The translations under genes and the position numbers were made by a program. From Cocleimonas sp. (GTDB lineage: Bacteria; Pseudomonadota; Gammaproteobacteria; Thiotrichales; Thiotrichaceae), in contig JAKIUW010000007.1 in the NCBI GenBank assembly GCA_021647365.1, forward strand, positions 1-64,000: a DNA stretch of 64,000 nt, given 5' to 3'. The notes below the pieces were generated by a model. It was not told where the DNA came from. It ran no database searches and was given only the letters and a program-made list of their open reading frames with translations. Shown in pieces: positions 51,730-60,088 of the stretch (positions are counted from its first letter, which is position 1; every line of letters starts with the position of its first letter).

Positions 51730-51867
51730 TTAGCCACGGAAACACGCGGAAGGACACGGAAAAAGAGCAAAAATACATAATCTAGCTTATGCACACCCCC
51801 CAACTTTTACATGATGGGTTGAATACAAAAGCTTTTTATCTTTTTTTCCGCGTGTTTCCGTGGCTAA
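51730..51867. repeat. Nested repeats: GCCACGGAA inverted pair enclosing a C7 copy
   Basis: TAGCCACGGAAACACGCGGA (51730) and its inverse TCCGCGTGTTTCCGTGGCTA (about 51847-51867) form 21 bp arms. Within them a C7 repeat lies at 51790-51816 (TGCACACCCCCCAACTTTTA then CATGATG). The stem would separate the binding protein from the permease and ATPase in the transcript. Confidence 0.75.
51790..51816 (+). repeat. C7 repeat, single copy
   Basis: One C of the tract is replaced (CCCCCCAACTTTT). It lies 60 bp beyond the stop of the binding-protein gene, enclosed by GCCACGGAA arms. Confidence 0.8.
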
Positions 51868-51875
51868 ATAATCAT

Positions 51876-52910
51876 TTACTTCTTCTCAGCTGCTTTCTTA
51901 GCTTCTTCTGCTTCGCGCTCTGATTTTGTCATGGTCTTAACCACTTCTTTTGCAGATTGAATCAAAGTATCTGAAAGCGTTACACCCATTAATTTTGCTG
52001 ACTCAGGGTTAACATAAAGCTCGGTTTTAGAAACACCTTCTGGCTTAATGTCTCCTGCTTTTTTGCCGTTCAAAATCTGCACAACCATCTTGCCTGTTTG
52101 ACGCCCAAGGTCATAATAGTTAAAGCCTTGCGCCGCAATTGCGCCACGTTTAACTGAATCTGTATCTGCTGAGATTACAGGAATCTTAGCTTCTGTTGCT
52201 ACTTTGATAACTGCTTCAAACGCTGAAACTACCGTGTTGTCTGTAGGAACGTAAATCACATCTACCTTACCTACTAATGAGCGTGCAGCAGCTAGTACAT
52301 CTGATGATTTTGGTGCGCCTGCTTCAACGACTTCCATGCCTCGACTTGGTGCATATTTTTTAACTAGCTCAACTAAAGTTACTGAATTTGCTTCACCAGG
52401 GTTAAATATTACGCCTACTTTCTTAGCGCCTGGAACGATGGTTTTAATCAAATCCATGTGACTATCAATCGGTGACAAATCAGAAACACCTGTGATGTTT
52501 CCACCGTTTGCTTTGTCCATTGTTTTAATTAGCTTTGCACCAACAGGGTCGGTTACCGCTGAAAAAACCTGCTGTATACCACGTGCTGATGAAGCCAATG
52601 CCTGCGCCGAAGGTGTTGCTATGCCAACCACTACATCAGGGTTTTCACCTGCAAATTTCTTAGCAATCTGCGCTGCCGTTGCTGGCGCGCCCTGTGCGCT
52701 TTCAAACGACCACTTTAGATTTTTACCCTCAACAAAACCTGCCTCTGCAAGTTCATCTTTTACGCCTTTTGTAGCAGCATCTAATGCAGGATGCTCAACA
52801 ATTTGAGTAATCGCAACGTGCTTTTGATCAGCTGCGTTTGTTGTTGCTAATGGTAGCAATACGCTTGCTGATACTAGAAGTGTTAATAGTGAACGTCTTG
52901 TAAAATTCAT
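51876..52910 (-). CDS. ABC transporter substrate-binding protein (TrpX/COG2984 family)
   Basis: This 344 aa periplasmic binding protein has a signal peptide (RRSLLTLLVSASVLLPLATT, cleavage near NAADQ). The COG2984 pattern is VAITQIVEHPALDAATKGVK, VVVGIATPSAQALA, VGVIFNPGEANSVTLV and VIYVPTDNTVVSAFEAV. An unusual Lys/Glu/Ala-rich tail (KSEREAEEAKKAAEKK) follows the domain. It is first gene of the importer operon with a good AAAGGAGTCCTC RBS. Confidence 0.92.
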   Translation of the reverse strand: MNFTRRSLLTLLVSASVLLPLATTNAADQKHVAITQIVEHPALDAATKGVKDELAEAGFVEGKNLKWSFESAQGAPATAAQIAKKFAGENPDVVVGIATPSAQALASSARGIQQVFSAVTDPVGAKLIKTMDKANGGNITGVSDLSPIDSHMDLIKTIVPGAKKVGVIFNPGEANSVTLVELVKKYAPSRGMEVVEAGAPKSSDVLAAARSLVGKVDVIYVPTDNTVVSAFEAVIKVATEAKIPVISADTDSVKRGAIAAQGFNYYDLGRQTGKMVVQILNGKKAGDIKPEGVSKTELYVNPESAKLMGVTLSDTLIQSAKEVVKTMTKSEREAEEAKKAAEKK

Positions 52911-53006
52911 GAGGACTCCTTTGATTTTTTATTGGGGTTTATCTGTAAGTGGTTAATTGTCTAACTGTATGAAGAATAGCCTAAAAAATCATAGATGTAA
53001 GTATTA

Positions 53007-53094
53007 AAAGCACACCCCCCCACTTTTACATGATCAGGCTCAAAAAACAGAACACTTCTTTATTACAGTGTACAAAAGTGGGGGGGTGTGCTTT
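53007..53094. repeat. C7 repeat, inverted pair with long loop in a divergent region
   Basis: AAAGCACACCCCCCCACTTT on the left and the complementary right arm flank about 40 bp. The inner parts have diverged (TGTACAAAAGTG on the right). It lies between the divergent ABC binding-protein gene and glnD, so it cannot serve as their terminator. Confidence 0.85.
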
Positions 53095-53126
53095 CATAAA
53101 CCATTTACTACAATCGTTGATCTACA

Positions 53127-55730
53127 ATGACCTTACCCACCGCTACAACGCCTACATTGAAAGAAATCCTTAATCAAAGCAATCAAGATTCACAAACAGA
53201 CTTTGAGAATGATGTTGATATTTCTTTCATATTAAAAAAACGCAGTCAAACCATTGATGAATTATTACAAGGCATGTGGAAACAAGCAGGGCTTGATGAA
53301 TCATTAGCAGCAAGCTTAGTCGCAGTAGGTGGTTATGGGCGCGAAGAAATGCACCCAGCCTCGGATGTTGATTTGCTCATCTTATTGGCAGATGAACCTG
53401 ACACCAAAGCACAGGAGCAACTTTCTAACTTTGTTACGGTACTTTGGGATTTAGGCTTAGAGATTGGTCACAGCGTTAGAACCTTAGATGAGTGTGTCGA
53501 TGAAGCTAACAATGATCTTACCGTTATCACCAACCTGATTGAGTCTCGCTATTTATGCGGTGATCAAGCCCTCTTTGAGCAACTGCAAACGAAAATATCT
53601 CCCAATAAAATTTGGAATAGCGCAGATTTTTTTGAAGCTAAAATTGAAGAACAAAACAACCGTTACAAGCGTTTTGGCGATACCGCCTACCGCGTTGAGC
53701 CTAATCTTAAAGAAGGTCCTGGTGGTTTGCGCGATTTGCAAACAATTGGTTGGATTTTTCTTCGTGAATATGGGGTTAAGTCACTTAAAAAGTTAAGCAC
53801 GACAAAAGAGGTCCATCTGCTTAACCCTGATGAATACCAAGCTTTAATTGAAGCACGAGATTTTTTATGGAGAGTTCGTTTTGCCCTGCACCAAATTACA
53901 GGCAGAAAAACAGATCGTTTATTATTTGATCATCAGCGTGAACTTGCTCACAGATTTGGTTTTATGAACGATGAAAATAACGAGTCAATTGAATCATTTA
54001 TGCAACTTTATTATCGTAACATCACAGAACTTGAAAGGCTCAACGAGGTGTTACTTGGTTTATTACGTGAGCATATCTTAGATACAAAACAAACAGCCCC
54101 TATTCCCATTAACAATTATTACAATAATAACAGCGGCTATTTAGGGTTGGAGCAAGATGATCTTTTTGCTACACAGCCTCACACCCTGCTTGAAGTCTTC
54201 CACATTATGCAAACTCGTCCAGAAATTAAAGGATTAACGCCTGATACTCTGCGTAATCTACGCCACAATTTACATTTGATTGATGATGATTTTAGAGACA
54301 ATGAACACCATAAACAGATTTTCATCAATATCATGTCGGAGTCAAAAGGCATCACTTTTGCACTGCGCCGCATGAATCGTTATGGCGTACTTGCCGCTTA
54401 TATTCCTGCTTTTGCCAATATTGTTGGACGTATGCAATATGACTTATTTCACGCTTATACGGTGGATGATCACACACTTAATGTTATACGCAATGTACGG
54501 CGTTTAAGCACCGAAAAAGGTAAAGAAGAACTACCTTTCTGTGCAGGTATATTTAAAACATTACATAAACCAATCCTTCTTTATTTAGGTGGTTTATTTC
54601 ACGATATTGCCAAAGGTCGTGGCGGCAGTCATTCTGAAAAAGGCGCGGTAGATGCTTTGGAATTTTGCCAATCACACTCACTTAATGCACACGATGCAAA
54701 AACCGTTAGTTGGTTAGTGGAACAACATTTATTGTTAAGCAGTGTGGCACAACGAAAGGATTTAACAGATCCCGAAGTTATTAAAGAAGTGGCTGACGTG
54801 GTGCTCACTCAAGAACGCTTGGATTATCTGTATTTACTCACAATCTGCGATATTCGTGGCACCAACCCAACCTTGCTAAATAGCTGGAAACATTCGCTGT
54901 TAAAGGATTTGTATCGTGCCACACGCGCCTATTTACAAAATGGCTCTTTAAATATTGAAAACACCAAACAACTCATCCAACAGAAAAAGGATGCGGCTCA
55001 AGCACAATTAAACAAAAAAGGGTTTTCAAACGAGGTTTGTCAGGCATTTTGGAATCGATTTGATACACATTATATTCTGCAACATTCTGTTGAAGTATTA
55101 ACATGGCATATTAGTGAAATCACACAAAATCATGATGCAGAATTTATTGTCAAAATCTACAGAGATAAAACAAAAAATAGCTCCCTGCTCTTTATTTTTG
55201 CCCCTGATCAGGCCGATATCTTTATCCGTATTACTGCTGCAATTGAACAGCGAAAACTAGATGTGGTTGCAGCACGAATCACCTCTAGCAATGACGGCTA
55301 TGTACTTGATACTTTTAATTTATTAGCTGGCGATGGTTTGCCATTAAAGGATGATACGGATAAAGAGCAACTCATATCGTCTATCAAGAAAAAGTTAATG
55401 CAAGACGACCTCTCTTATGACTTTAACCAACATCATCAACCACGTCAGTTAAAGTATTTTGATACACCAACGAAGGTGCTTTTTGATCAAGATGAAAGTC
55501 GTCATCAAACCATTATTTCGATTAGAACGGCTGACAGAGTGGGCTTACTAACAAGTATTGGAAATGTGTTTAATCAACAAGGCTTAGCAATACACGATGC
55601 AAGAATTTCCACACTGGGTGAGATAGCCGAAGATATTTTTCGCGTTACCACAAAAGGTGGGAATATCATTGATAGTGAAGAAAAGCAGGCACAAATACGC
55701 GCTGCTATTGAAGAGAAATTACAAGCGTAG
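53127..55730 (+). CDS. glnD: Bifunctional [protein-PII] uridylyltransferase/uridylyl-removing enzyme
   Basis: GlnD (867 aa) senses glutamine and modifies PII. The nucleotidyltransferase domain has GGYGREEMHPASDVDLLIL with the G-x11-DxD pattern, then EGPGGLRDLQTIGWI. The HD domain has LGGLFHDIAKGRGGSHSEKG. Two ACT domains end the protein (IFIRITAAIEQRKLDVVAAR; TADRVGLLTSIGNVFNQQGL). The start ATG at 53127 has no clear Shine-Dalgarno sequence; TACAAT lies 13 bp before it. The last codons overlap a convergent gene by 12 bp. Confidence 0.97.
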   Translation: MTLPTATTPTLKEILNQSNQDSQTDFENDVDISFILKKRSQTIDELLQGMWKQAGLDESLAASLVAVGGYGREEMHPASDVDLLILLADEPDTKAQEQLSNFVTVLWDLGLEIGHSVRTLDECVDEANNDLTVITNLIESRYLCGDQALFEQLQTKISPNKIWNSADFFEAKIEEQNNRYKRFGDTAYRVEPNLKEGPGGLRDLQTIGWIFLREYGVKSLKKLSTTKEVHLLNPDEYQALIEARDFLWRVRFALHQITGRKTDRLLFDHQRELAHRFGFMNDENNESIESFMQLYYRNITELERLNEVLLGLLREHILDTKQTAPIPINNYYNNNSGYLGLEQDDLFATQPHTLLEVFHIMQTRPEIKGLTPDTLRNLRHNLHLIDDDFRDNEHHKQIFINIMSESKGITFALRRMNRYGVLAAYIPAFANIVGRMQYDLFHAYTVDDHTLNVIRNVRRLSTEKGKEELPFCAGIFKTLHKPILLYLGGLFHDIAKGRGGSHSEKGAVDALEFCQSHSLNAHDAKTVSWLVEQHLLLSSVAQRKDLTDPEVIKEVADVVLTQERLDYLYLLTICDIRGTNPTLLNSWKHSLLKDLYRATRAYLQNGSLNIENTKQLIQQKKDAAQAQLNKKGFSNEVCQAFWNRFDTHYILQHSVEVLTWHISEITQNHDAEFIVKIYRDKTKNSSLLFIFAPDQADIFIRITAAIEQRKLDVVAARITSSNDGYVLDTFNLLAGDGLPLKDDTDKEQLISSIKKKLMQDDLSYDFNQHHQPRQLKYFDTPTKVLFDQDESRHQTIISIRTADRVGLLTSIGNVFNQQGLAIHDARISTLGEIAEDIFRVTTKGGNIIDSEEKQAQIRAAIEEKLQA

Positions 55731-56261
55731 AAGACCCACTTTTAAAGCGTATATTGAATCAGTTTGATCAATATAATAATCTGATGAAAGTGGCGTCCCT
55801 AATCTCCAGTTCTCCGTGTTCTTTCTGATACTCTCTTCTGATGCAGATTCGATACTACTTGAATCAAGATTTCCCCAAAATTGTTTCGACGTTATATCGT
55901 AGTTGAAAGATACTTTTTGAATGTTCTTCTCGGTGGCTTTATCAATGGGAGCAAATAGTTCTTTAGATAAAATACTGTATCGGTTGTTTTCAAGATATAA
56001 AACATCATCAACTGATGATCCGTAAGAACTGTATTGATCAACACCAAAACCTGGTTCAATATTTTGATAAATAGAAACCTTCTCACTAATGGCATCAACC
56101 ACTGTCTTTAACTTACGAGGGTTTTGTAAAAAACCAAATACCGATGACAAGCCCAACAAAAATGTCAGCACAAGCACAGAATAGAAAACGGGTGATGAGA
56201 GTAAATCACTTAACTCTGTCGCAGAGTAAACCTCTTCTTTTGCATTGTTTTTATTTTTCAT
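55719..56261 (-). CDS. Hypothetical single-pass membrane protein
   Basis: This protein of about 180 aa has one TM helix near residues 25-45 (VFYSVLVLTFLLGLSSVFGF) and an outside domain rich in Ser, Tyr and Asn. No family is recognised. I prefer the ATG at 56261 (MKNKNNAKEEVYSATELSDL), preceded by GGATCGTAAA; the frame extends to 56306. It is convergent with glnD and overlaps its last 12 bp, an arrangement that would give antisense 3' ends. Confidence 0.6.
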   Translation of the reverse strand: MKNKNNAKEEVYSATELSDLLSSPVFYSVLVLTFLLGLSSVFGFLQNPRKLKTVVDAISEKVSIYQNIEPGFGVDQYSSYGSSVDDVLYLENNRYSILSKELFAPIDKATEKNIQKVSFNYDITSKQFWGNLDSSSIESASEESIRKNTENWRLGTPLSSDYYIDQTDSIYALKVGLLRL

Positions 56262-56418
56262 TTTACGATCCAAATTATTTTTATTAGTTCTCACCTTGTG
56301 TAGCAATTTATCTAATATTCAAATACACAGGTTGTTTAAGCTAAAAATAGTTAATTTATCAACTTTTATCAAGTATTTTACGCTAAACGGCTGACTACAA
56401 GCTGAATCAAACCCATTA

Positions 56419-56535
56419 AAGTACACTCCTCTAGTTTTAAACTATAGCTCGTTAGCTTTTTAACAACTGCAAGAATTTATGCTAAGCGATATGCTGCTTA
56501 CAAACGTCATGTAAAAGTGGGGGGGTGTGCTTTTT
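56419..56535. repeat. C7 repeats, loosely inverted pair with mismatched types
   Basis: A decayed TAG-type copy (AAGTACACTCCTCTAGTTTT, 56419-56442) and an intact CAC-type copy in inverse orientation (56507-56535, ending GTGTGCTTTTT) lie about 65 bp apart. The pair is in the region between the trmJ stop and the hypothetical membrane gene. Confidence 0.7.
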
Positions 56536-56544
56536 ATTCCCTTT

Positions 56545-57297
56545 TTATTTCTTTATCTTTAAAAAAGAAGACAACATACCTCTCAATATATTTAACTCAC
56601 TGGGCGTAAGATTGACACGCCCATACAGCCGACGCAGTCGTGTCATTAAATGCTTAGGGTTTTCAGGATCAAGAAACTTTGACTCAATCATTGCCAATTC
56701 AAGATGTTTGTAATAGCTCTCCATTGCATCTGCTGTGACCACTTCCTCCGTTATATCTTCGCCAGATACCTTATTGGCTGCACCATCTAAACGTGTTAAA
56801 AGTGCTAAACGACACTCATAACTTAATATTTGTACCGCTGAGGCTAAGTTTAAAGAGCTGTAATCAGGATTGGTCGGGATATGCACAAGATGATGACACA
56901 AAGCTAACTCATCATTGGTCAGCCCAGAGCTTTCACGCCCAAAAACAACAGCCACCTTAGCCGTTTGTGCCTGCTTTACAAGTTGTTCCGCACATTCTCG
57001 TGGCTCTAAAATATCCCAAGCCAAGCTACGCTCATGCCTTGCACTTGTCCCCACCACTAAACGACAATCTATTAATGCACCCTGCAATGATTCAACCACT
57101 ACGACATTCTCTAAAATATCCGTAGCACTGGATGACATCGTATTCGCTTGTTCATCTGGAAATGACTTGGGGTTAACAAGGTACAACTCGCTCAAGCCCA
57201 TCGTTTTCATCGCGCGCGCAGCCGAACCGATATTTCCAGGGTGGGATGTTTGGATTAATACAATTCTTATGTTGGCTAAACTGTTTATTGCACTCAT
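56545..57297 (-). CDS. trmJ: tRNA (cytidine/uridine-32-2'-O-) methyltransferase TrmJ
   Basis: This 250 aa SPOUT-family methyltransferase carries out ribose methylation at position 32 of tRNAs. N-terminal motif: VLIQTSHPGNIGSAARAMKT. SPOUT motifs 2 and 3: AVVFGRESSGLTNDELALC and IPTNPDYSSLNLASAVQILS. The C-terminal YIDDLxxx-like dimer region contains LMTRLRRLYGRVNLTPSELN. It is divergent from suhB, a common arrangement in gammaproteobacteria. A TATAAT sequence lies upstream. Confidence 0.95.
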   Translation of the reverse strand: MSAINSLANIRIVLIQTSHPGNIGSAARAMKTMGLSELYLVNPKSFPDEQANTMSSSATDILENVVVVESLQGALIDCRLVVGTSARHERSLAWDILEPRECAEQLVKQAQTAKVAVVFGRESSGLTNDELALCHHLVHIPTNPDYSSLNLASAVQILSYECRLALLTRLDGAANKVSGEDITEEVVTADAMESYYKHLELAMIESKFLDPENPKHLMTRLRRLYGRVNLTPSELNILRGMLSSFLKIKK

Positions 57298-57334
57298 TTT
57301 TCGGCTATACTCTCGCGGATTATAATTAATTAAA

Positions 57335-57474
57335 GTAACTGCTCAGAACGTTTATATTTTCATTCAGATCAAGGCGCTTTCGCACGCAGAATGTGAGCAT
57401 ATATTAATATGTGACCATTCGAGTACGAAAGCAACAAAGAGCTGAATGAAAAGATGAATGTTCTGAGCAGTTAC
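57335..57474. repeat. Palindromic GTAACTGCTCAG element, copy 3
   Basis: This 140 bp element has long arms: GTAACTGCTCAGAACG and CATTCAG on the left match the right end in inverse (CTGAATGAAAAGATGAATGT then TCTGAGCAGTTAC). It lies between trmJ and suhB, ending 14 bp before the suhB ATG. It is the best-preserved of three copies. Confidence 0.82.
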
Positions 57475-57488
57475 GTAGAGGTTTTATC

Positions 57489-58307
57489 ATGCATCCTATG
57501 CTCAACATGGCTATTAAAGCAGCACACGAAGCTGGCGACATTATTGCTCGTAGTGCCGATAGAATCGACCAATTACAGATTGAAAACAAGGATAAAAATG
57601 ACTTTGTGACTGAAATCGATCGTGCGGCAGAAGAAACCATTATCGGCATTTTGAAACAAGCGTATCCAAACCATGCATTTTTAGGCGAAGAAAGTGGCAA
57701 GCACGAAGGCAAAGAAAGCACTTCTCCACACAGTGATTCATCAAAATACGAATGGATTATTGATCCTCTTGATGGCACAACCAATTTCTTATACGGTATT
57801 CCTCATTTCGCTGTTTCTATCGCACTTAAAAAAGATGGGATACTAGATCAAGCCGTAATCTACGACCCAATGAAAGATGATCTTTTCTACGCATCACGTG
57901 GTGCTGGAGCATTCTTAAACAAACGTCGTATTCGCGTATCAAAGCGTTTATCGCTAAGTAATGCCTTATTAACTACAGGTATCCCCTACCTCCCTGAGCA
58001 CAGTAAAAACATTGATAACTACTTCAATACCATGAAAGTGTTAATGGTAGATACCGCAGGCGTGCGTCGCCCCGGTTCTGCATCACTAGATTTAGCCTAC
58101 GTTGCCGCAGGTCGTTATGACGGCTTTTGGGAATTTGCATTGCATGAATGGGACATCGCCGCTGGCGTACTCATCGTACAAGAAGCTGGCGGATTGGTTG
58201 GCGACCTAAAAGGTGGGAATTCTCACCTAGAAACTGGCAATATTGTTGCTGCCAGCCCTAAGGTGTTTAAAGATATGGTTAAGCGATTGCATACTGTGCT
58301 TAAATAG
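57489..58307 (+). CDS. suhB: Inositol-1-monophosphatase family protein SuhB
   Basis: SuhB (272 aa) is a Mg-dependent phosphatase that in E. coli also takes part in rRNA antitermination complexes. Metal-binding motifs are FLGEESG, WIIDPLDGTTNFLYGIPHFA and EWDIAAGVLIVQEAGG. NMAIKAAHEAGDIIARSADR is the typical start. It is divergent from trmJ. A palindromic element occupies the leader, with only 14 bp left for the ribosome-binding site (GTAGAGG). Confidence 0.94.
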   Translation: MHPMLNMAIKAAHEAGDIIARSADRIDQLQIENKDKNDFVTEIDRAAEETIIGILKQAYPNHAFLGEESGKHEGKESTSPHSDSSKYEWIIDPLDGTTNFLYGIPHFAVSIALKKDGILDQAVIYDPMKDDLFYASRGAGAFLNKRRIRVSKRLSLSNALLTTGIPYLPEHSKNIDNYFNTMKVLMVDTAGVRRPGSASLDLAYVAAGRYDGFWEFALHEWDIAAGVLIVQEAGGLVGDLKGGNSHLETGNIVAASPKVFKDMVKRLHTVLK

Positions 58308-58311
58308 TTAT

Positions 58312-58340
58312 AAAGCACACCCCCCTAGTTTTACATGATG
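58312..58340 (+). repeat. C7 repeat, single copy (TAG type) at convergent junction
   Basis: AAAGCACACCCCCCTAGTTT then TACATGATG, 4 bp after the suhB stop and 13 bp beyond the MBL gene stop on the other strand. Confidence 0.85.
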
Positions 58341-58353
58341 CTTACTAAGTTAC

Positions 58354-59370
58354 TCAAGAACCCTCTGCCTCCATCGACAAATAAACCTGAAACGCATTCT
58401 TACGATTAGCCTCCTCAAAAGCTGGAAGCTTCTCATATTCAGACCAGTCAATCGCATTGTAAGCTTCATCAAAATCAATCAATTCTTCAACAGCCGCGCC
58501 CATTTTCTCTCGCATAAAGGCTAAATACTTGCGCGTTAGCGTGATTGCTTTTGGGTCTTTTGCCCAAGGACCATGCCCGGGTACGATGGCGTGTGGATTC
58601 TGTGATTCCATTTTTTCTAGGGTTGCTAACCAGTGCTTGGTATCGCTACTGCCTAAAAAGGGTACGCGCCCTTCAAAAATTAGATCACCTGTAAATAACA
58701 CACGATCATTTTCGACATAGAGCGTTAAATCACCATCCGAATGCGCTTTGCCTATAAAACTTAGGGTAAACTTAATACCGCCTAGTGTGAAATCTTCGCT
58801 TTTATCAACAATCCTGTCTGGTGTTACCACGACGGTTTGATCATTTACCCATGGGTCTAATGACAATCGGCGTTCTTCTAAACGGCTGCTTGCGCCCTCT
58901 GAATCTATATATTCATACACGCCATCGGGTGCGATAATCTCTGCACCGAGTTCCTTAAATACCTGCAAGCCATAAATATGGTCGGCGTGATAGTGACTGA
59001 CCACGACTTTTACAATGGGTTTATCCGTGATTTTCTTAATTTTACCGACCAACTTATTTGCCAATGATGGCGAACCTAGCCCATCAAAAATCACCACACC
59101 TTCATCGGTAACAATCACACCCGCATTGGAAATAAAACCCGCATTATCGGTCGCGATACCCGCCTTACCTTGCACATACCACGAATGATCGCCTACTTTT
59201 TCTAGCTTCATATCGACATCAACGGGTGCATAAACACTTTCGCCGTTTGGCGTGACGACAGATTCACTAATAGGTGCAACGCTCGAATTACAAAGCGTAA
59301 ACCCTATAGCTGAGACAAGTAAAACCGCAATGATACTGTAGGCTATAATTCTAAAACTATTTCTCTTCAT
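58354..59370 (-). CDS. MBL-fold metallohydrolase (quinoprotein relay/SoxH-like)
   Basis: This exported or membrane-anchored metallo-beta-lactamase-fold protein of about 338 aa has an N-terminal hydrophobic segment (IIAYSIIAVLLVSAIGFTLC). Metal ligands are SHYHADHIYG, GKAHSDGDLTL, FTGDLIFEG and VPGHGPWAK. The set resembles SoxH and the quinoprotein relay zinc metallohydrolases of methylotrophs and sulfur oxidisers, whose substrate is unknown. I prefer the ATG at 59370 (MKRNSFRIIAY); another at 59388 is inside a C7 repeat. Confidence 0.83.
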   Translation of the reverse strand: MKRNSFRIIAYSIIAVLLVSAIGFTLCNSSVAPISESVVTPNGESVYAPVDVDMKLEKVGDHSWYVQGKAGIATDNAGFISNAGVIVTDEGVVIFDGLGSPSLANKLVGKIKKITDKPIVKVVVSHYHADHIYGLQVFKELGAEIIAPDGVYEYIDSEGASSRLEERRLSLDPWVNDQTVVVTPDRIVDKSEDFTLGGIKFTLSFIGKAHSDGDLTLYVENDRVLFTGDLIFEGRVPFLGSSDTKHWLATLEKMESQNPHAIVPGHGPWAKDPKAITLTRKYLAFMREKMGAAVEELIDFDEAYNAIDWSEYEKLPAFEEANRKNAFQVYLSMEAEGS

Positions 59371-59384
59371 TATTCTTTGTTTAC

Positions 59385-59411
59385 TCATGTAAAAGTGGGG
59401 GGGTGTGCTCT
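59385..59411 (-). repeat. C7 repeat copy encoding the RsmG C-terminus
   Basis: TCATGTAAAAGTGGGGGGGT then GTGCTCT on the plus strand. Read on the minus strand it supplies the last codons (AHPPTFT) and TGA stop of rsmG, and lies in the leader of the MBL gene. Confidence 0.88.
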
Positions 59412-60026
59412 AATAAGTTCTAACAAATAACGCTCAGCTTCAACCAATGGAACGTGTAATTTGTGGCTATCTTTAAGCTCAAAACCCTTGGGTAAATACT
59501 GCATCTCAGCCGTAGGATATTGCCCCTTCATGGCGTACATCGTACCGCGCTCGTTTAAGTGCAGAGATGAAGATGAAACAAAATCATGGATGGAAGCGAA
59601 AGCACGGCTGATGATTGCATCGAAGGTTGTTGGCGCTTGCCATTTTTCAACACGTTGATGCACGACTTGCACATTTTTCAAACCTAACTCAATCACCGCT
59701 TGTTGAATAAAGCGTGTCTTTTTTCCATTGGTATCCAACGCCGTAAACTCACGTTGCGGCTGCATAATCGCTAATGGAATTGTCGGTAAGCCTCCACCGC
59801 TTCCCACATCTAAACAGCTATCACCTTTAATAAAATCAGCCACAACCAAGCTATCAAAAATATGCAAAGGAATCATATCTTTTGGGTCACGTACTGAAGT
59901 GAGGTTGTAAGTTTTATTCCAGCGACTCAAAGTATCTACATATTGTATTAACAAGGAAAGCTGTTTGTTATCTACTTTGCAATTCAAACTTGTTAAACCA
60001 GATTCCCAAAGTTCATCTTTAGTCAT
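59385..60026 (-). CDS. rsmG: 16S rRNA (guanine-527-N7)-methyltransferase RsmG
   Basis: RsmG/GidB (213 aa) methylates G527 of 16S rRNA. SAM-binding motif: CLDVGSGGGLPTIPLAI; others are FTALDTNGKKTRFIQQ and FDAIISRAFASI. It is downstream of mnmG, as in most bacteria, but a small membrane-protein gene is interposed. The last residues AHPPTFT come from the C7 repeat at 59385, so the native C-terminus has been replaced or extended. Confidence 0.95.
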   Translation of the reverse strand: MTKDELWESGLTSLNCKVDNKQLSLLIQYVDTLSRWNKTYNLTSVRDPKDMIPLHIFDSLVVADFIKGDSCLDVGSGGGLPTIPLAIMQPQREFTALDTNGKKTRFIQQAVIELGLKNVQVVHQRVEKWQAPTTFDAIISRAFASIHDFVSSSSLHLNERGTMYAMKGQYPTAEMQYLPKGFELKDSHKLHVPLVEAERYLLELIRAHPPTFT

Positions 60027-60088
60027 TCATCACTCTTCTTAAGTTTTAAAAATCACTTGATGAGTTTTCATCTACAAGTGAAACCACA

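Noticed and set aside
17328..59411. G7 tracts as G-quadruplex sites
   Set aside because: Each copy has a single G run; an intramolecular quadruplex needs four, and in pairs the G run faces a C run.
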